A stretch of 64,000 nucleotides of DNA from Clostridia bacterium. Its GTDB lineage: Bacteria > Bacillota > Clostridia > UBA1381 > UBA9506. The position numbers and the translations under genes were made by a program. Positions 62,755 to 64,000 of the stretch are shown here, piece by piece (positions within the stretch are counted from its first letter, which is position 1; every line of letters begins with the position of its first letter). The stretch spans positions 62,001 through 126,000 of the forward strand of contig JAFQAZ010000001.1 of assembly GCA_017416855.1 (NCBI GenBank), written 5' to 3'. The notes beneath the pieces are model-generated. The model had not been told where the DNA came from, searched no databases, and saw only the letters and a list, made by a program, of their open reading frames with translations.

Positions 62755-64000
62755 CAGCTCCACTCCCTGTCGTTGGCCCATTCGTTATCCCACTCGGAGG
62801 TTGGTTCCCAGATGCCGGGATATTTTTCGTGCATATGCTCTGCAATCACTTCTTCATTTAATTCTTCAATACCCAAGCCCGGCTTGTTGGGCACATCCAC
62901 AAAGCCATCTTTAAATAAAGGATTGTCAATGCCAATGGCCAGATCATTCCACCAGGGCACATCTACCGAATGGAATTCAACAGCTAATATGTTCTGTACG
63001 GCTGCTGCTGTGTGAATGGCAGCCATACAACCAATGGGACTTTCTGCCATATGAATGGCCATAGCCACACCATATTGGTCGCACATGTTGCCTAACTTTT
63101 TCATTTCCAAAGCGCCACCGACGGTGAGGATATCCGGATGAACAACAGAAACACCGCCGCTCTCCATCAGCGGTCTGAAATTTTTGGCCAGATAAATATC
63201 TTCACCGGTACAAATGGGTACATTACAACTGTTGGAAATTTTTACATAATGATTGGTGTAATGCCAGGGAGCAATGTCCTCAATCCAGGCGATGTTGTAT
63301 TTTTCCAGGCGCTTTGCAAACATGATACAGTCCTCAATGGCAATATGACCAAAATGGTCAAGGGCAAGAGGCACTTCGTAACCGATTACATCACGAACCT
63401 GTTTCACATAATCTTCTAAATAATCCATGCCTTTTTGAGTTAAATGTATACCTGTTGCGTGGTGGGGAATAGTAAACACCTCATAGTTTTTACCTAACAT
63501 CATATCCATATCGATGGATCCTTTTTGATGGTTAATGGCTTTCATAGAATATTTTTTTATATTCTCTAAGAATCCGATAGGTGCGTTTAAACAACCGGGT
63601 TCATCCAGCATAAGCTCAATACCCAAATCCATTTTAAGGAAGGTGAAGCCCTGCTCTATTCTCTTTTTCAAAGCGTGACCCATATCGGTACCGGTGTGCT
63701 TGCCGTCAACATCAGTATCGCAGTACATTCTTACCTTGTCGCGGAATTTTCCGCCAAGCATCTGCCAGAGCGGAACACCCCACGCTTTACCTGCTAAATC
63801 CCACATGGCAATTTCAAGACCGGAAACACCCCCGCCCTGACGTGAATGACCGCCAAACTGCTTAATTCTTCTGAATATCTTATCGACATTACAGGGATTT
63901 TCGCCAATCAGTCTTGATTTAAGCATAAGTGCATAGGTGGCGCTGGAGGCGTCGCGAACCTCACCATAACCCACCAAACCCTGATTGGTATATACTTTAA
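62754..64000 (-). CDS. Enolase-superfamily sugar-acid dehydratase (5' end outside window)
   Basis: At least 414 residues are coded; the frame stays open to the window edge (KVYTNQGLVGYGEV), so the start is beyond 64000 and the TTG at 63977 is not the start. It has the mandelate racemase/muconate lactonising fold: N-terminal cap, then barrel ligands in LALDHFGH, WIEDIAPW and CTGEDIYLA, and the histidine of AIHMAESPIG. The second strand reads KMD rather than KxK. Relatives dehydrate gluconate, galactonate, fuconate or rhamnonate; which one is not clear. Confidence 0.88.
   Translation of the reverse strand, partial: KVYTNQGLVGYGEVRDASSATYALMLKSRLIGENPCNVDKIFRRIKQFGGHSRQGGGVSGLEIAMWDLAGKAWGVPLWQMLGGKFRDKVRMYCDTDVDGKHTGTDMGHALKKRIEQGFTFLKMDLGIELMLDEPGCLNAPIGFLENIKKYSMKAINHQKGSIDMDMMLGKNYEVFTIPHHATGIHLTQKGMDYLEDYVKQVRDVIGYEVPLALDHFGHIAIEDCIMFAKRLEKYNIAWIEDIAPWHYTNHYVKISNSCNVPICTGEDIYLAKNFRPLMESGGVSVVHPDILTVGGALEMKKLGNMCDQYGVAMAIHMAESPIGCMAAIHTAAAVQNILAVEFHSVDVPWWNDLAIGIDNPLFKDGFVDVPNKPGLGIEELNEEVIAEHMHEKYPGIWEPTSEWDNEWANDREWS

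Noticed and set aside
63954-63977. TTG 63977 as the start of the enolase-superfamily gene
   Set aside because: The frame stays open to the window end and the upstream residues (YTNQG) belong to the conserved N-terminal cap, so the true start is outside.

Overview
The window looks like a chromosome segment of an anaerobic, low-to-mid-GC Firmicute, most likely a Clostridia member. Support comes from the ribosomal gene order with map, a KOW-domain gene and infA after secY, zinc-ribbon forms of S14, S4, L24 and L36, a zinc-type adenylate kinase, a GerS-like lipoprotein next to alanine racemase, a MazEF pair, SLH surface proteins and Lpl/Yes-type sugar uptake genes. I cannot name the species.

Region 1 (1-15982) is the S10-spc-alpha cluster: end of rpsJ, rplC-rplD-rplW-rplB-rpsS-rplV-rpsC-rplP-rpmC-rpsQ-rplN-rplX-rplE-rpsN-rpsH-rplF-rplR-rpsE-rpmD-rplO-secY-adk-map-KOW-infA-rpmJ-rpsM-rpsK-rpsD-rpoA-rplQ. 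A strong terminator follows rplQ. Several intercistronic spacers carry GC-rich hairpins.

Region 2 (16084-22638) is a housekeeping and poorly characterised block: a DUF5685-type protein, a J-domain protein with a cysteine-rich tail, a polytopic membrane protein, a lipoprotein, a fused NAD(P)HX repair enzyme, a GerS-like lipoprotein and alr. A MazEF-type toxin-antitoxin pair with its own promoter and terminator follows.

Region 3 (22690-58885) is a large Gram-positive polysaccharide-utilisation locus on the + strand. It encodes two Lpl-type ABC permeases, two SLH-bearing surface proteins, a solute-binding lipoprotein, a 1408-residue Ig-like repeat protein, a DUF4838 protein, two secreted beta-helix proteins, a YesN/YesM two-component system, and then enzymes without signal peptides: GH20-like, heparinase II/III-like, GH94-like, sugar isomerase, Gfo/Idh/MocA oxidoreductase, NagZ-like GH3 and GH16. 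A consensus promoter at 54328 starts a second unit. The probable model is capture and first cuts at the cell surface, import of oligosaccharides, and depolymerisation in the cytoplasm. The substrate cannot be fixed from sequence alone.

Region 4 (59072-64000) is a convergent minus-strand operon: enolase-superfamily sugar-acid dehydratase (cut by the window end), metallo-beta-lactamase-fold hydrolase, SDR, RraA-like aldolase and a GH10 enzyme without signal peptide. It looks like a sugar-acid catabolic branch. The two operons meet at a structured 114-bp element and a bidirectional terminator.

I saw no tRNA or rRNA gene, CRISPR array, insertion sequence or prophage gene. No gene-free stretch exceeds about 255 bases.
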